A stretch of 64,000 nucleotides of DNA from Ceratopteris richardii (lineage: Eukaryota > Streptophyta > Polypodiopsida > Polypodiales > Pteridaceae), in contig CM035422.1 of the NCBI GenBank assembly GCA_020310875.1, positions 55,549,906-55,613,905 of the forward strand, given 5' to 3'. Below the pieces are notes generated by a model that saw nothing but the letters and a program-made list of their open reading frames with translations, had not been told where the DNA came from and made no database searches. The position numbers were made by a program, and so were the translations under genes. How positions within the stretch are numbered: the first letter of the stretch is position 1; each line of letters begins with the position of its first letter. Positions 1-12,434 of this stretch are shown here, piece by piece.

Positions 1-1014
1 ATATATCAAGGAAGTATTTTTTTGTATTTGGTTTGGAAGTGTGGAAAATGCATAGTTTTGGAGATTTTCAATAGGGATTCATGGTCTACCGCATGGTGGT
101 GCAAGTGCAACAACAGTTGGTGAACTCCTTTAAAATTTAAAAGTTGCTGACAAAAGAAATGATATCTGAAATGAAAAAAACAAAGGCTGTTAGGTCGTTT
201 TCTTTTGCAGAATTTGCAGGATGACATGTCTAATGCAACGAACCATCTTTTCAAAGGCCGGAATCGATGCATCAAGTGGGGAAACTTCCAAAAGAGTGTT
301 GAGGGAGAAGGATGCAGTTTGGTTTTTGCTTGTTTTTTTGTGATTATGGGTGTACAGGAGGTTGTTTTTTCCACCTGCAATCGAGGGTGTTGGGCTGAGC
401 ATCCACGCACGACAATATGGAGGGGAACTTTTGAAGGCAAAAAAAAGGGGGAGCCTCCTTCTTCTTGGTCTCTGATCCGTCTCTGATCTGTTTTCGGCTG
501 GGCGTACACACCATAAAAGGGGAGGGAAGCACAGATCTGAAGAGAGGAGGGATGGGTTCCCTTCGTCATCGAAGGCTGGAGGTGTTTTTGGGGCACCATA
601 AATGCTGAAGAGGGGGGAGTCTTGGCATCCCTTTTTTTTGGGGCGACAGAGGTACAGAGGAAGAGAGAGCGAGCTTAGCAGGCTTCGTCCTCAGGGTTTC
701 CTTTGGGGGAGCATTACTGCCCACAATCTGTGGGCTGTTGTCGAATCCATTGAGGGGGAGTCCCAGGGAGAGTGCGGACACACACTGGGAGAAAGAAGGA
801 AGATTCAGAGGTGTACGTATGTTCCCTTGTAAAGGACTGCACAAAAAGAAAAAAAAACTCTGTAAATGGTGATAACAATACTACTGGGACACGGAAATCG
901 TCTTGTTAAAGGTAGAAGGAAGGCTTTGAGGAGGAAATCAAGGGCAATCTGCAGGCGGTGTGCTAGAAAAACGACTTAGTTCTCTCGGCTGCCAGATATA
1001 GTTTTAACGCTTGT
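1..1014 (+). repeat. 5' LTR of element E (left end outside window)
   Basis: This stretch is direct-repeat homologous to 7925-8940 with about 41 differences over 1014 bp. Homology stops near 1014, where the other copy meets the copia-1 junction, so the true LTR end may lie a few bases further (a TTAGCA ends at 1019). ORF-like stretches on both strands inside it carry no known domain. They recur in the other LTR copy only because the DNA recurs. Confidence 0.72.
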
Positions 1015-2118
1015 TAGCAATTCTCAATCTGGACTGACCTATACTAAGCACGCTGGTGATGTTTGGATTGCATCCCAAAACCTGTTGAGGTACTCAAACA
1101 TGCTTATTTCTATTCATACTTTTTATAGTAACTTGCGTTGTGCTTTGGTTTTCTTTTGGATGTGAAATAAGTCGAAGTTATGGGCTGAAATGGAGATGTA
1201 CATATATAGTTATGTACTACAGTAGTTTAGCGAATCATGTTCTGGCAGAATCGGTATAGAAAATTCGGGTTTAGTTTTACATTCAAGTAAATATAAGGAG
1301 GGTTGTACACACTTCCATGTCGTTCTCTGTCATGTGAATGCTTGTTTATTTCAATCGAAGGTGTATTGCAATATTTTCGCAGTTCACAGTTTAATCTTTA
1401 GATCATAAATGGACTGAACTATGCTGGAAACAACCTTGAGATTTCGAAGGCGACAAGGACTAGGAATCTTGCTAGAAAAGAGGCAACAGCAACAACAACA
1501 AATTCATCCCGGTTTGTAAGCTTGTGATTAAATACTCATTCTCATCGACAAACCACTCCGCTCAGGATGCTATACAGAACTATGTTGAGTTATTAGAAGC
1601 TGAGTTCAGGTTGGAATAAGGCTAGATTCACAATAGTGAAAATTAGACAAAAAGTCATCGAAATAACGAAAAAGGGTCCGTTATCACTAATCCCCTTCCC
1701 CTTTAGAGAGGCAAGGATGGTTCTCGAGTAAACCCATCTGGGTTTGGAACGGAGAGATTTGAGTACCAAAGTGTGGTCTCATAATGGATGGGATCTTCAT
1801 GTCACGTGAGCTAGCAATCACAAAGAAAATTTTCACTAATAGCTGTGCTTAGGTTAAAACATATAATAAACACGTAAGTGATACAGACACAGAATTGAAG
1901 TTGGGGAGTGTTTCCAAGAAAAAAATTTTGATTGAGGATAAAAGACCACCGTAAGATCTGAAGGAAGTTTTCCGAGTCTAGCGTTGCCCTTGAGATAATG
2001 GGGTGAGTTGAGTGTGAGTGTGTTTGGGTACAAGAGTAAGTGAATTAGAGGGCGAAAAAGGAATTGAGGAAGTGAGGGGATAGGGAATGAGAGAGGGAGA
2101 GAAAGAGAGCTTGAGAGA
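1015..2118 (+). other. Element E leader, no gene seen
   Basis: This is AT-rich sequence between the first LTR and the gag-like region. It holds no convincing PBS to tRNA-Met or tRNA-Asp, no coding domain and no tandem array. A purine-rich run of GAGAG type lies at 2090-2120, just before the gag-like region. Confidence 0.4.
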
Positions 2119-3610
2119 GTGCATGAGAATGAGAGTGGCACAGCCAAGCCCCAGATTGGTTGCTTTGGTCTTGGTAAAGTGATGACACAAAGAATGCAAG
2201 TTAGGGACTTTCAAAAGGTCAGCTCGAGGATGATGAACTCTAAATGGACTAGAAGTCGAAGCGAGTTTGGATGCTCAATGCAAAGCCATGCATATGAACG
2301 TCATCGGGTTGGTCCAATCTCGAATTATGTTCGGTGTTGGTGTTGCGAGAAAGTTGGGCACATTGCAAATTTTTGCCCTCGTGTGTCAAGTTCGTTGGAC
2401 TTTGTCCCTAGATGCGTAGAATGCGGGAAAAAGAGGCTATGTGAGCACGTGTGTGGCTCAAAAGAGGTGACTGACAAAAAGGTTGCAATGAATGAACCGG
2501 ATAGGTGTTTATCCTCTTTGTATGTGGAAGTTGACATGAGTGGAGCCACTTCGTCGATGGAGACCGCAAGAGTGAACGCAGACACGAATAGAAAATCCCA
2601 GAATCAAGCTTTGATGGAACTCGTAAAGAGCTTGGAATGTCAAGTCAATTTGCTTCGGGTAGAGCGGGATAGCGAGAGGGCCAAGGTAGAAAAGCTTGAG
2701 GAAAGTCAAGCGAGGTTAGGAGAGGTCGTCACGAAATGTGTAGAACAATTGCAAGTTGTGGAGAATAGAAACAAGGAGTTGAAGGCGAACAAAAGCTTGA
2801 GGAAAAGTCCTTGTGAGGCTTGAGAGTGAAAACGTGGTCTTGGACTTGAGATCCAGCTTGATGATAGCCGACTACTTTGGAGTTGAGATCAAAGAAGAGC
2901 CCTCAAGAGACAAGGATGACCTAATGAGGAGACTCGAAGGAATGGAGCATGAAATCGAGAAGGTACAAAGCATAATCCGTAGATACAGTGATCAAGCGGG
3001 TAAGGCATGTGAGGAGTTTCACCTAGAGTTAGAAAGAATGAAAAGTGCCCAAGCAAAGATCGATGAGAAAGTGAGACGGGTAGAGAAAGAGAATGCAAGG
3101 CTGAGTAGCAAGCTCAGTAGGTGGATGAATCGGAAAGACGACGAGATGTGAGGAAAGATGGAGGACCCAAGAGTGGGGAAATTGGAGGAAGAGTTGAAAG
3201 CGGTGTTGGATAGGTTGAGGGTGTTCGGAGCAGAGTTAGAAGAGACGAAGAATGAGTTGTCGAAGAAGGTAGATGATCTAGATGTAGAAAATATGAGTAG
3301 GATTTGGGAGGAAAGATCGATTAGAGAGGAAGTCGAGAAGTTGACCGTTCGAGTTGAGAAGAGGGAGGATATTCCCCTCGGATGTGCAAAAAGGGTGAGA
3401 GAGGATAAAGAGATGGAGCAAATATGGAATCGGTTCCGAAGCATCGATTGTGACCTGTTCCAATATCAGAGTGATATTGAGCACAACAAACAAGGATTAA
3501 GAGACCTAGCGGCGAGGCTTGAGGCACTAAGAGGTACAACGTCTAATGGTAGTTTTCAAGGTCATCTATCAGGTCTGGTGGAATCTCTGCGAGGTAGAGG
3601 TTGGAGATGA
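2119..3610 (+). pseudogene. Element E gag-like region (zinc knuckle, coiled coil)
   Basis: The region encodes a canonical CX2CX4HX4C zinc knuckle (CWCCEKVGHIANFC, near 2334-2376) followed by a second Cys-rich stretch. A long, charged, heptad-rich region rich in E, K, R and L then runs to about 3.6 kb. Zinc knuckles of this type bind nucleic acid in retroelement Gag proteins, and the coiled coil could serve multimerisation; that role is inferred. No major-homology region or pol domain is seen. It is broken in a few places. A host zinc-knuckle gene is possible but less likely, given the flanking LTRs. Confidence 0.55.
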
Positions 3611-6600
3611 AAAAGAAATAGACGAGGTGATGGATGTCAGTAGGGATGGCTTAGGTCTGATTAGGGTTTGCTTTGCGGATTGCGAGTCAGAGATGTGAGG
3701 ACGGATGGATCGAGTGTGTTGTACGCTTAGGGACTGAAGTGGCATTTTTTGGGGTTTTCAGGTCGACAAGGTAGTTAGTGTGTGCGGGTTTCAAGAGAAA
3801 AGTTGATCATGGCATTAGTGGCCGGATTTTGGCTTGAGTAGCCGTAGAGAGGAGAGGTGTCTCATCGGGATGTCCATGGGGAGTGTATATATGTGTGTCG
3901 TGATCAGGATGGTTGGGAAAAGATTCTTTCTTTTGTCTCCTAATTCTCGAGATGCGGGAATGAAAAAAATGGAAGAAAAATATATGTTTATGTATGTGTG
4001 AATGTGGCTACGCGTCTATGTGGGCCGATAGGTGGGTGGACCCACTTTGGCCGGGTGGTCAAAGCCACGAACCGATGTCCGTTTCACATAGGGCTAGCCG
4101 TCTATGTGTCGCGTGCTGCGTTGGGTTGGTAGATGGGTGGAACAAACTCGATCGGGTGGTTGAGTCCACGAGTCACATCCAGCTTCAGCGTAGGCCGGCA
4201 AATGTGGATAAATATGTGAAGAAAAAATGTAAAAAAAAAATGAATGAGACAAATTCCTCGCTCGAGGGGGGACAAAAGAGAGGTGAGAGAGCATGATGCT
4301 CGGATGGGAATGTGTGTATGTGTTGTGGGGATCTAGGAATGTGTGGTCTCCTGATGAGGCATGTCGAATCAAAGCTTAAGCTCGGCTAGGGTTTTGGCTG
4401 CAACGTTGTGGAGGTGATCGCAATCCGGGTGGATCGGGTCCGATCGTGGCACACACAGGGTGTATGAAGCTAATGAATGTTGGATGGTTTAAGGACATGA
4501 AAGTGAAATTAATGTTGAGTATGGAGAAGAGAGAGATGTTGAAATGATTATGGGAATGGGAAAGTAGGAGTGCAAGTTAGATTTATGAACATGAATGATA
4601 AGAATGAAAGAGAACCAAACACACGAATGAAATTTGGAAGGAAGAATGGTCCATTGAAGGAGCTTCTTAAACACTTCCTAATTCTAATCCATATGCATAG
4701 TCTTCTTTGGATGATATTTATGCATGACGTGAATAGATGGAATCCTTACACATAAACCAGTTTCGAAAGGAAGAATGGTCCAATATTGGAGCTTCTTATA
4801 CACTTTCAGAAACTAATCAATATGTATGGGTATGTATGGATTATATGCATGCAAGTGAATTATGATGATAGAGTTTACTCACAAGCTCAAAGAAACATCC
4901 TCACTGGTTCAACGCAATACTGCGGAGCCTTCTCACACATAGAAGAAATAGAAGACATGTAAAAATACTTAAGAGACTGAGAGAGGAGACAAGAGACAAG
5001 TGACAAGTGACATGAATTAAAAGGATTGGAATTAAGATACATGTATAAGATCATCGTGGTACATCAAGCTAGGCAGTCTACTGATCAAAGGTGGTTCCGA
5101 CCCTCAAACCATGACAGTTCAACCGAATGTCACACGTAAGAAGGTGAGTTCCACTTCAGTGACCCTATGTATGTCTAGGCTCGTAACGTCTAACTAAAGA
5201 AGCCTAAGACTCATTAAAACCAGCTCTAACTCACTCACACGCTCCACCGAGGGTGAGTCAAGATAGAGATGCTGGTTTCAAGAGCCTATCCTAGATTGGA
5301 GTTCTAAGTTAAATTTGAAACTAGGTACTATACTCATACTAGCTCACCTTGGATCCTCACTCACTCAACCGAGGGTGATCGTCTCAAGGAAACCGTAAGC
5401 TAGCATGAGCCCTATGGATGCCTAACAATGATTCTCTAGGAGTTTGGAGGGGGGTTTATATAGTTTTTTGAATGGATTTGGGCCCTTGGATCTAGAGAAA
5501 TCAACTCTCAACTCTGAAATCAACTCTCAACTCTAGGATCACTACTTTCGATTACAACCATTTGATTAATCAAATCAATGGCTTGGAATTGTTCTTTCTA
5601 TCAAATCTAGTGTAAAGGAGTGAAATTTAGGCGCCTTCATTCTCCACCATTGGATCTGGGGATGATCTGGACCATCGGATCAATGCTGACATCATTTTGG
5701 ATAAGATAAGCCACTATTTTTGGAGAAAAGCTGCATTATTGATCTTTGATTGTCAAAAAAATCTTCTTTTATGGAAAAACTCGTGGATCCTCCTTGCTTT
5801 AAGCATAAGTGCATCTCCACCCTTGAATATGAGCTCATCTTGATCGTACAACATGGCTAAATCAGCTTTCGCCATGTGGTGGCCCTTCAACCCTTCAATT
5901 TGCTTAAACTAGAAAACTGTGGTGATCTTGAAAACTGGACTTTGTACTCTTTGAACCTCCAAATAGGCTTTGATGAAGATGAAACTTTGTAGGACTATGT
6001 TTCCAAAGATCTCCTTCAAGAATATGCAGAAAAAACTCCCATCTGAATCTCGCTTGTACAAGTTTGACTACATTTGGAAGCTTGCAAGGTGGCATTAAGG
6101 TGTCTAGAAAGCTCTGATAGCCTTGAAAATTTGTACAAATATGTAGCCACATATGATCTTTATACATGCCAAACCATATGGCTAACATAAATTTCTATAC
6201 AAGAATTTGTAGGGTCAAACTAGAAAAATTACATTTTTACAAAATGAACATAGCATATCAATGTGCTACAAAATCCATTTTCTGCTGAAATTTGGGCTAT
6301 AGACTGCCTTTGACAATCTTTACAAGTATATGAATTTTCATCTAATTTGGTGAAAATGAAATTTTTGCCCTAATTTCCTAACTTTGACCAGCTTTGACCG
6401 CTACCATGGACTTTCTTGATTTCTTTGAAACTTTGTATGTGAGCTTCCTTTGACATCCTTGATGCATCCTGGACTTCTCGGGGAATTCCGGCTACCTTCA
6501 CCAAATATGTTTTTTGTAGGCCTTCACAAGTGAGAGAGGAGAGAAAATCTCGACGACAACGTGTCTATGGAAAGCTTGGACTTGAAGAATCCAATCGTCC

Positions 6601-7490
6601 TAGTTACTTTGTTTGTCTGCGAACTCTTGGGAGGTGCTCATTTTGGTTCTTAGGTTGTGCAACTACTTGCGATGTCCTGAAGCATGTCGACGATGAGCGA
6701 TCTTGTCGGAGTGAGCTCGTGTTAGGGTTGAGTCGTGTTTGCCGCGTGTCCATCAATTCAAGAGGTGTGGTGGTGACCTAGCATAGAATTTATTTGAAAA
6801 GCCAAAAAAAGAACAAAAAGTCGATGAAAAGAAAAGCGGGTAATGGAAACCCTAGGTAGAAGGGGAATGAAAAATCAGCGAGAGAACTCAGTTAGAAACG
6901 AGAAAAAGAAATCAGGAAAGCAATCGTATGGCCAAAATGAGTATCAAAAATGGAAGTGGGGAATGGTTTTGATTATATATGGTGTGTGTGGAAAGTGTGT
7001 TGAGTATGCATGTGGAACAAAGATTTGTGATGTGTTGAACGAACAGTCGAGAAGAGTGACGAGAGGGAGTGTGGATGGGCTTTTTGCTTGCATGTGTGTT
7101 GTGCGTGACGAGAATGCATGTGTGATGCAGGATCATGATGTGTGTGCTGAGTATATATGTGTGATGTGGATGAAGGATATGATTTTCTTTTTATTGTGGT
7201 TGTACATATTGTGATTTGGTGAAGAAAGGTTCTAATGTTTTAATGAAGTTTGGAGACAGGCAGACATGTCGATGAAGATGTGAGAAGATGGACAAAGATG
7301 ATAAGTGGAATGATTGGATTTTGGTACTAACAGATGATTGTATGAGGGTGATTGCAGGTGCTAGATTGAGGAAGAAGAGAACAGACATGCAAGATAAAGG
7401 TTTGTAACTGATTGAGTGATGAAGCAAATGTTGGATGATTTGAGTGCAGGAACATATTGGGCTCGTCAGGGATGACTTCGCACATTAGTG
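3611..7490 (+). other. Element E non-coding interior
   Basis: There are nearly 3.9 kb without a recognisable protein domain. It includes a diverged local duplication (about 4640-4700 against 4762-4830, sharing AGGAAGAATGGTCCA), another around 4021-4080 and 4130-4185 (GGTGGGTGGA and CGGGTGGT words), paired CCGAGGGTGA words near 5248 and 5370, and TG-rich DNA at 6960-7170. Short ORFs here (for example 6530-6781 and 6843-7214) have no recognisable content. An internal older insertion is possible, but I see no ends. Confidence 0.4.
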
Positions 7491-7500
7491 AAGGGGAGTA
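7491..7500 (+). other. Putative polypurine tract of element E
   Basis: The run AAGGGGAGTA sits immediately before TGTTAACGCG, the likely start of the 3' LTR. Polypurine tracts prime plus-strand DNA synthesis in LTR elements. The position is inferred, because the matching 5' LTR start is outside the window. Confidence 0.45.
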
Positions 7501-8940
7501 TGTTAACGCGTCAAAAGGTCAATTTTTATGTTCTAACATGTTTCTCTTTTGCAAAATATATGGGTGATTGCAGATGCCTAGGGAGACCGAAATCTATTTC
7601 ATTCATAATTGTATCCCTGCATACGCCGATATGCATCTGATGGGGCTAACCTTGATAGTGGAGGGTCTAGCATATGATACGCAACCTATGGGGTAGCAAG
7701 TATGGAGGTCATACATAGCAGTGAGATGCTTAACACCAAAATGGCATATGACTTGATTTAGGTTCATCATTTTACAAGCACCATGAATGCATCGGGGAAG
7801 ATCTAGAAAATGAAGAAGGAAAGTGATTGAGTTGGAAGCGAGACTTTACCCCTTGATAAGGATGGTAATCATTGGACGTAAAGGGCTAGTGGGCTTGTAA
7901 AGTTATTTAAGTGTACGTCGAAGGATATATCAAGGAAGTATTTTTTTGTATTTGGTTTGGAAGTGTGGAAAATGCATAGTTTTGGAGATTTTCAATAGGG
8001 ATTCATGGTCTACCGCATGGTGGTGAAAGTGCAACAACAATTGGTGAACTCCTTTAAAATTTAAAAGTTGCTGACAAAAGAAATGATATCTGAAATGAAA
8101 AAAACAAAGGCTGTTAGGTCGTTTTCTTTTGCAAAATTTACAGGATGACAGGTCTAATGCAACGAACCATCTTTTCAAAGGTCGGAATCGATGCATTAAG
8201 TGGGGAAACTACCAAAAGAGTGTTGAGGGAGAAGGATGCACTTTGGTTTTTGCTTGTTTTTTTGTGATTACGGGTGTACAGGAGGTCATTTTTTCCACCT
8301 GCAATTGAGGGTGTTGGGCTGAGCATCCATGCACGACAATATGGAGGGGAACTTTTGAAGGCAAAAAAAAAGGGGGAGCCTCCTTCTTCTTGGTCTCTGA
8401 TCCGTCTTTGATCTGATTTTGGCTGGGCGTACACACCATAAAAGGGGAGGGAAGCACAGATCTGAAGAGAGGAGGGATGGTTTCCCTTCGTCATCAAAGG
8501 CTGGAGGTGTTTTTGGGGCAGCATAAGTGTTGAAGAGGGGGGAGTCTTGGCATCCCTTTTTTTTGGGGCGACAGAGGTACAGAGGAAGAGAGAGCGAGCT
8601 TAGCAGGCTTCATCCTCAGGGTTTCCTTTGGGGGAGCGTTACTGCCCACAGTCTGCGTGTTGTTGTCGAATCCACTGAGGGAGAGTCCCAGGGAGAGTGC
8701 GGACACACACTGGGAGAAAGAAGGAAGATTCACAGGTGCACGTATGTTCCCTTGTAAAGGACTGCACAAAAAGAAAAAAAAAACTCTGTAAATGGTGATA
8801 ACAGTACTACTGGGACACGGAAATCGGCTTGTTAAAGGTAGAAGGAAGGCTGTGAGGAGGAAATCAAGGGCAGTCTGCAGGCGGTGTGCTAGAAAAATGA
8901 CTTAGTTCTCTCGGCTACCGGATATAGTTTTAACACTTGT
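7501..8940 (+). repeat. 3' LTR of element E
   Basis: It starts with TGTTAAC after a purine run and contains 7925-8940, which matches window positions 1-1014. Its length is about 1.44 kb. It ends where the fold-back junction of copia-1 begins, so the last few bases may be lost. The about 4% divergence from the 5' LTR marks it as clearly older than elements A and B. Confidence 0.65.
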
Positions 8941-9056
8941 AAGGCCAAGAGGCAAGAGGCAAGTCACATAAAGACCAAGAGGCAAGTCACATAAAGACCA
9001 AGTACTTGGTCTTTATGTGACTTGCCAAGAGGCAAGTCACATAAAGACCAAGTACC
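8941..9056. repeat. Fold-back (direct plus inverted) duplication at the copia-1 end
   Basis: The 20-mer GGCAAGTCACATAAAGACCA occurs in direct orientation at 8958-8977, 8981-9000 and 9031-9050. Its inverted copy lies at 9005-9026, forming a 22-bp-arm hairpin around the short AGTA spacer. Only the rightmost unit matches ordinary copia RT-start coding (minus strand, motif NGTW). The extra units look like polymerase template switching at a break or during reverse transcription. Confidence 0.85.
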
Positions 9057-11863
9057 ATTCTTCATTATAGAATCATATTCAGATTGCATAGTAGACATCC
9101 AATTTTCTGAATTTTGTGCTTCATCAAACGAAACAGGCTCATTCTCATCACAGAGGCTAGATGCAGCCATAGTATAGCAATCTGATGCAAAAGAGGCACT
9201 CTGAGAGCTTGAACGAGTACGATATGATAGAGGTGCATCTAATTTTTTGTCACGCAAGGGCCGCACCAGCCATTTTGGCATAGTTCTTTCCTGCTCAATA
9301 TCAGCTCTCTCATCAATAAGTGCATCATGTACATCTGCATCAGAAATGGAATTATCTGCATCATCACATGAAACCTGCAAAGGTTGAGAAGTTGCCTCAT
9401 TAGGACCAGCACTAGACTGTCCACCTGTAAAAAGAGGCACCAAAGTATCATACATGTCTTTGGAGCTAACAGATTTCTCCTTAGTACATGAAAGCAATGG
9501 CTGAATAGCATCTTCCGCAAGAACAACATCACGGCTAACCAGAATGCATTTAGTCTGTGGATGATACAGACGATAGCCTTTACTTTCAAAACTGTATCCA
9601 ACAAAAATACATTTTACTGCTTTATCATCCAATTTTTTGCGATGTTGTTCAGGCACTAATGCATATGCCAAACAACAAAAAACATGCAGATGAGCAACAA
9701 ATGGCTTATGGTCATGCCAAGCCTCATATGGAGGGATAGATTGCAGCGCTTTAGTGGGACACCTGTTCAGTACATATGCTGCACACATGACAACCTGAAG
9801 CCAGAAACTATGTGGTAAAGCCTGACTCTTGACATACGACTCACCATCTTCATGAGTGACCTGTTCTTTCATTCAGCAACTCCATTCTGTTGAGGTGTAT
9901 ACGACACTATACACTGGTGTTTTATCCCACGTTCAACCAAAAATGCATTAAAATCAGAAGACATATATTCCCCCCCTCGATCAGAACGGAGGGTGCCCAT
10001 TTTACATGCTGACATATTTTTAGCCAAAACCAAAAACTGTTTGAAGCACATGAACACTTTGGAGTTTGCCTTCAATGGATATACCCATGCATGCATGGAA
10101 AAATCATCGATGAAAGTCACGAAGTAAAGATTATTCCCAAAAGAGGGTGTCTGCATAGGACCACAGACATCACTATGTACAAGCTGCAATTTCTGAGTAG
10201 GTCGAACTGAACCATCTTTTGGAAAGGACGAACGCTGCATTTTGCCCAAAATACAGCCTTCACAAACATGTTTTCCAGGTGCCTCAAGTTTGGGCAAAGA
10301 GGACACCATTTCAGATTTCTACAGGCGTAGCAAACTAGCAAAATTCAGATGACCAAAGCATGCATGCCTAATCTTTGCATCTAACATAGCCTTAAAATCA
10401 TTTACTGCACATGCCAAATCATGTACAGATCTTTCATAGTCTATGAGCTTATATAGCCCACGACATAAAATGCCAGAAGCAATAATCACATCGCCATTTG
10501 ACAGATCATGAACTGTACACCTGTCATCAACAAATTTCACAACCAAGCCAATCTTGGCTAATGTAGAAACTGATAACAGGTTCTTCTTGATCCCTAGCAC
10601 AAATAAGGCATCTGACAAAGTGAAAGAACTACCATGAGCAGTAGTCAAAATGATCTTACCAATTCCCATAACTGGATAAGATGAGTTGTTGGCGCACTTA
10701 ATAGTATTCCCTGTAGGGGCAGGCTCGAGTGAAGAGAAGAAACTACGCTGTGAGGTAATATGTTTGGTCGTCCCATTGTCAAAATATCAAACATCTGAGT
10801 CTACTGCAGACATGCACTGCCCATGAGAAGATGGGTCAAAACTGTAGACAATAGTAAACACCCATTCTTCTTCCTCCACAAGATTAGCAGACTCTGTTTT
10901 TGGTGTAGAGGCCTTTGCAACAACCATTCCAACCTCTTTCTTCTTTGCCTCTTTAGCAGCCAGTTTTGGACACTTCTTTATGATATGATCATTCCCTTTA
11001 CAATACTTACAAAACAATTTCTGCTTTTCTGATTTCTTCTCATCTTTATCTTCCTTCTTCAAATATGCAAAATTAGCAGATTTCTGCTTACTAGTTGAAG
11101 AGGTCCATTTTCCTTTGCCCTTCTGATTAGCCAAGAAAGCTTGATCTGCAACTTGCATAATGGACCTATTTTGCCTGGACTTATCTTCCTGCAATAGAAC
11201 AGAGACTAACTCCTCAAATGATAAGGCATTTGGATTGCCTTCCATCATCAACCGAAGAGTAGAAGCAAAACTCTGATATGAATCAGGAAGACCATTCAGA
11301 ATGGTCTGCACAAGTGAGCTATCTGGTATAACCTTATCAACAGAAATCAACTGTTCCTTCAAGACTTTGATCTTCGTTAGGAAACTATCCATAGAATCAC
11401 CTTCGTTCATGTGCTCACTCTCCAACTGTTTTCGGAGGTAAGCAACATGAGCCTCATTCCTAGCTTGGTACAATGTGGTAAGTGTATCTCAACCATCCTT
11501 AGCTGTTCTGCAAGAGCGAATGTGAGGAATAATGGCACGTTTGACAGACAAAGCTATCAATGCATGTGCCTGGGCATCTCTGCCAACCCAACAAATTTGC
11601 TCTGCAGTAGGTGCAACAAAAACCGCAACACGAAGAGGGATATGTAGAATATCATCATCTTCGACACCTTCTGCATCAGCTTCAGTACCTGTAGTTGTAA
11701 CACTTGCAGGTGTAATAGGACATTTTTCGACACTCTGCAGAATGTTCCATAGTCCTTTTGCAACCAACACATGTCGCATCATATAAGCCCATAATGGGTA
11801 GTTGGTACCATCCAACTTATCCTCAACAGCCAACATACGGAATACATCATTGCATTCAGCCAT
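8964..11863 (-). pseudogene. Copia-1 gag-integrase coding region (fossil)
   Basis: The minus-strand order is as follows. The gag N-terminus (about 11863-11490) has the motif LDGTNYPLWAYMM. The UBN2-type gag and CCHC knuckle CKYCKGNDHIIKKC lie at about 11473-10790. The GAG-pre-integrase segment is at about 10700-10320. The integrase core shows D in HSDVCGP, D in RSDRGGEY and E in QNGVAE (about 10309-9830). The integrase C-terminal part and an RT start with NGTW follow (about 9800-8964). The order PR-INT-RT is diagnostic for Ty1/copia. RT catalytic motifs are absent. It is broken. Confidence 0.85.
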
Positions 11864-12204
11864 GGCCGGTGACTAAAATACCTTGATGCAAAAAATTGAC
11901 TGTATCTCAAAAAGTTGAACAGAACTATCGAGACAAATTCTACTAGACCTGTAGCAGACTTCGAGCCGCTTATACTGGCGAACAGAAGCTGGTATATACC
12001 TTTGGCACAAAAAGATGAAATAGCCTGCACAAGCACTGTGAAAGTGCGTTCGGAGGCTGAAACAAGCTCAGATCACGATTTCGACACCACAGAGAAAAGT
12101 CGTTTTGATCTCGAAAACGCGCTGAGTATGCTCACCAAAATTCATGCGATTATTAGACTGCAACCAGAGGAGTGTCGACGGGTTCCTAGATGAAGCGACG
12201 ACCT

Positions 12205-12216
12205 GCTCTGATACCA
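12205..12216 (-). other. Copia-1 primer-binding site (tRNA-iMet)
   Basis: GCTCTGATACCA on the plus strand is TGGTATCAGAGC on the element strand, the common plant initiator tRNA-Met PBS. It lies 2 bp from the LTR end. Confidence 0.85.
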
Positions 12217-12218
12217 AT

Positions 12219-12434
12219 TGTTGGAGTTAGACGTCTGCGGAAGCACACGAACAACACCAGGAAGAAGAAGAAGCTTGGAGCACAACACACAATACTGAAT
12301 GTATTACTAGAGAATGTACAAAGATAAGTAGCCCATTAGGGCAATAGGCGTATATACAAGCTGGGGGTAAAAAACCTCCTAAAGAGGGAAAAAAGTGCCC
12401 CGGTGATCCTAGTGTGTTCACACACATCACGACC
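12219..12434 (-). repeat. Copia-1 5' LTR
   Basis: This is the reverse complement of the copia-2 3' LTR at about 34023-34239, with roughly a dozen differences. It begins TGTTGGAGTTAGACG on the plus strand, so the element-strand LTR ends in CCAACA next to the PBS. Similarity fades after 12434, so the outer boundary is uncertain by 10-20 bp. Confidence 0.82.

Larger units (their letters stand above)
1..8940 (+). mobile_element. Element E: old LTR retrotransposon with gag-like region only
   Basis: Positions 1-1014 and 7925-8940 are the same sequence in direct orientation, about 96% identical by eye and mostly differing by transitions. They flank an interior holding a zinc-knuckle and coiled-coil ORF region near 2.1-3.6 kb. 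A purine-rich run ends at 7500 and is followed by TGTTAAC, as expected for a polypurine tract and 3' LTR start. The 5' LTR therefore begins about 420 bp before the window. No protease, RT or integrase motif is visible, so it looks like a non-autonomous gag-bearing element. The coding part is broken in a few places. I could not identify a PBS after the first LTR. The right end abuts copia-1. Confidence 0.7.
8941..12434 (-). mobile_element. Copia-1: partial Ty1/copia element
   Basis: Read on the minus strand it has a 5' LTR (12219-12434), a tRNA-iMet type PBS (12205-12216), gag with a CCHC knuckle, the GAG-pre-integrase segment, the integrase core and the beginning of RT. The rest of RT, RNase H and the 3' LTR are not present; the element ends at the rearranged junction at 8941-9056. 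It is broken, with several interruptions. It is the same family as copia-2 at 32283-34239, in the opposite orientation. Confidence 0.88.

Noticed and set aside
6-844. ORFs of 60-197 aa in the element E LTR, repeated at 7930-8769
   Set aside because: They recur only because the LTR recurs, lie on both strands in overlapping frames and have no domain.
2119-2823. Host zinc-knuckle gene
   Set aside because: It lies between long direct repeats with a polypurine tract and LTR start. A retroelement gag-like origin is simpler, though not proved.
6530-7427. Short ORFs as host genes (83-123 aa)
   Set aside because: No recognisable domain, poor composition, and location inside the non-coding interior of element E.
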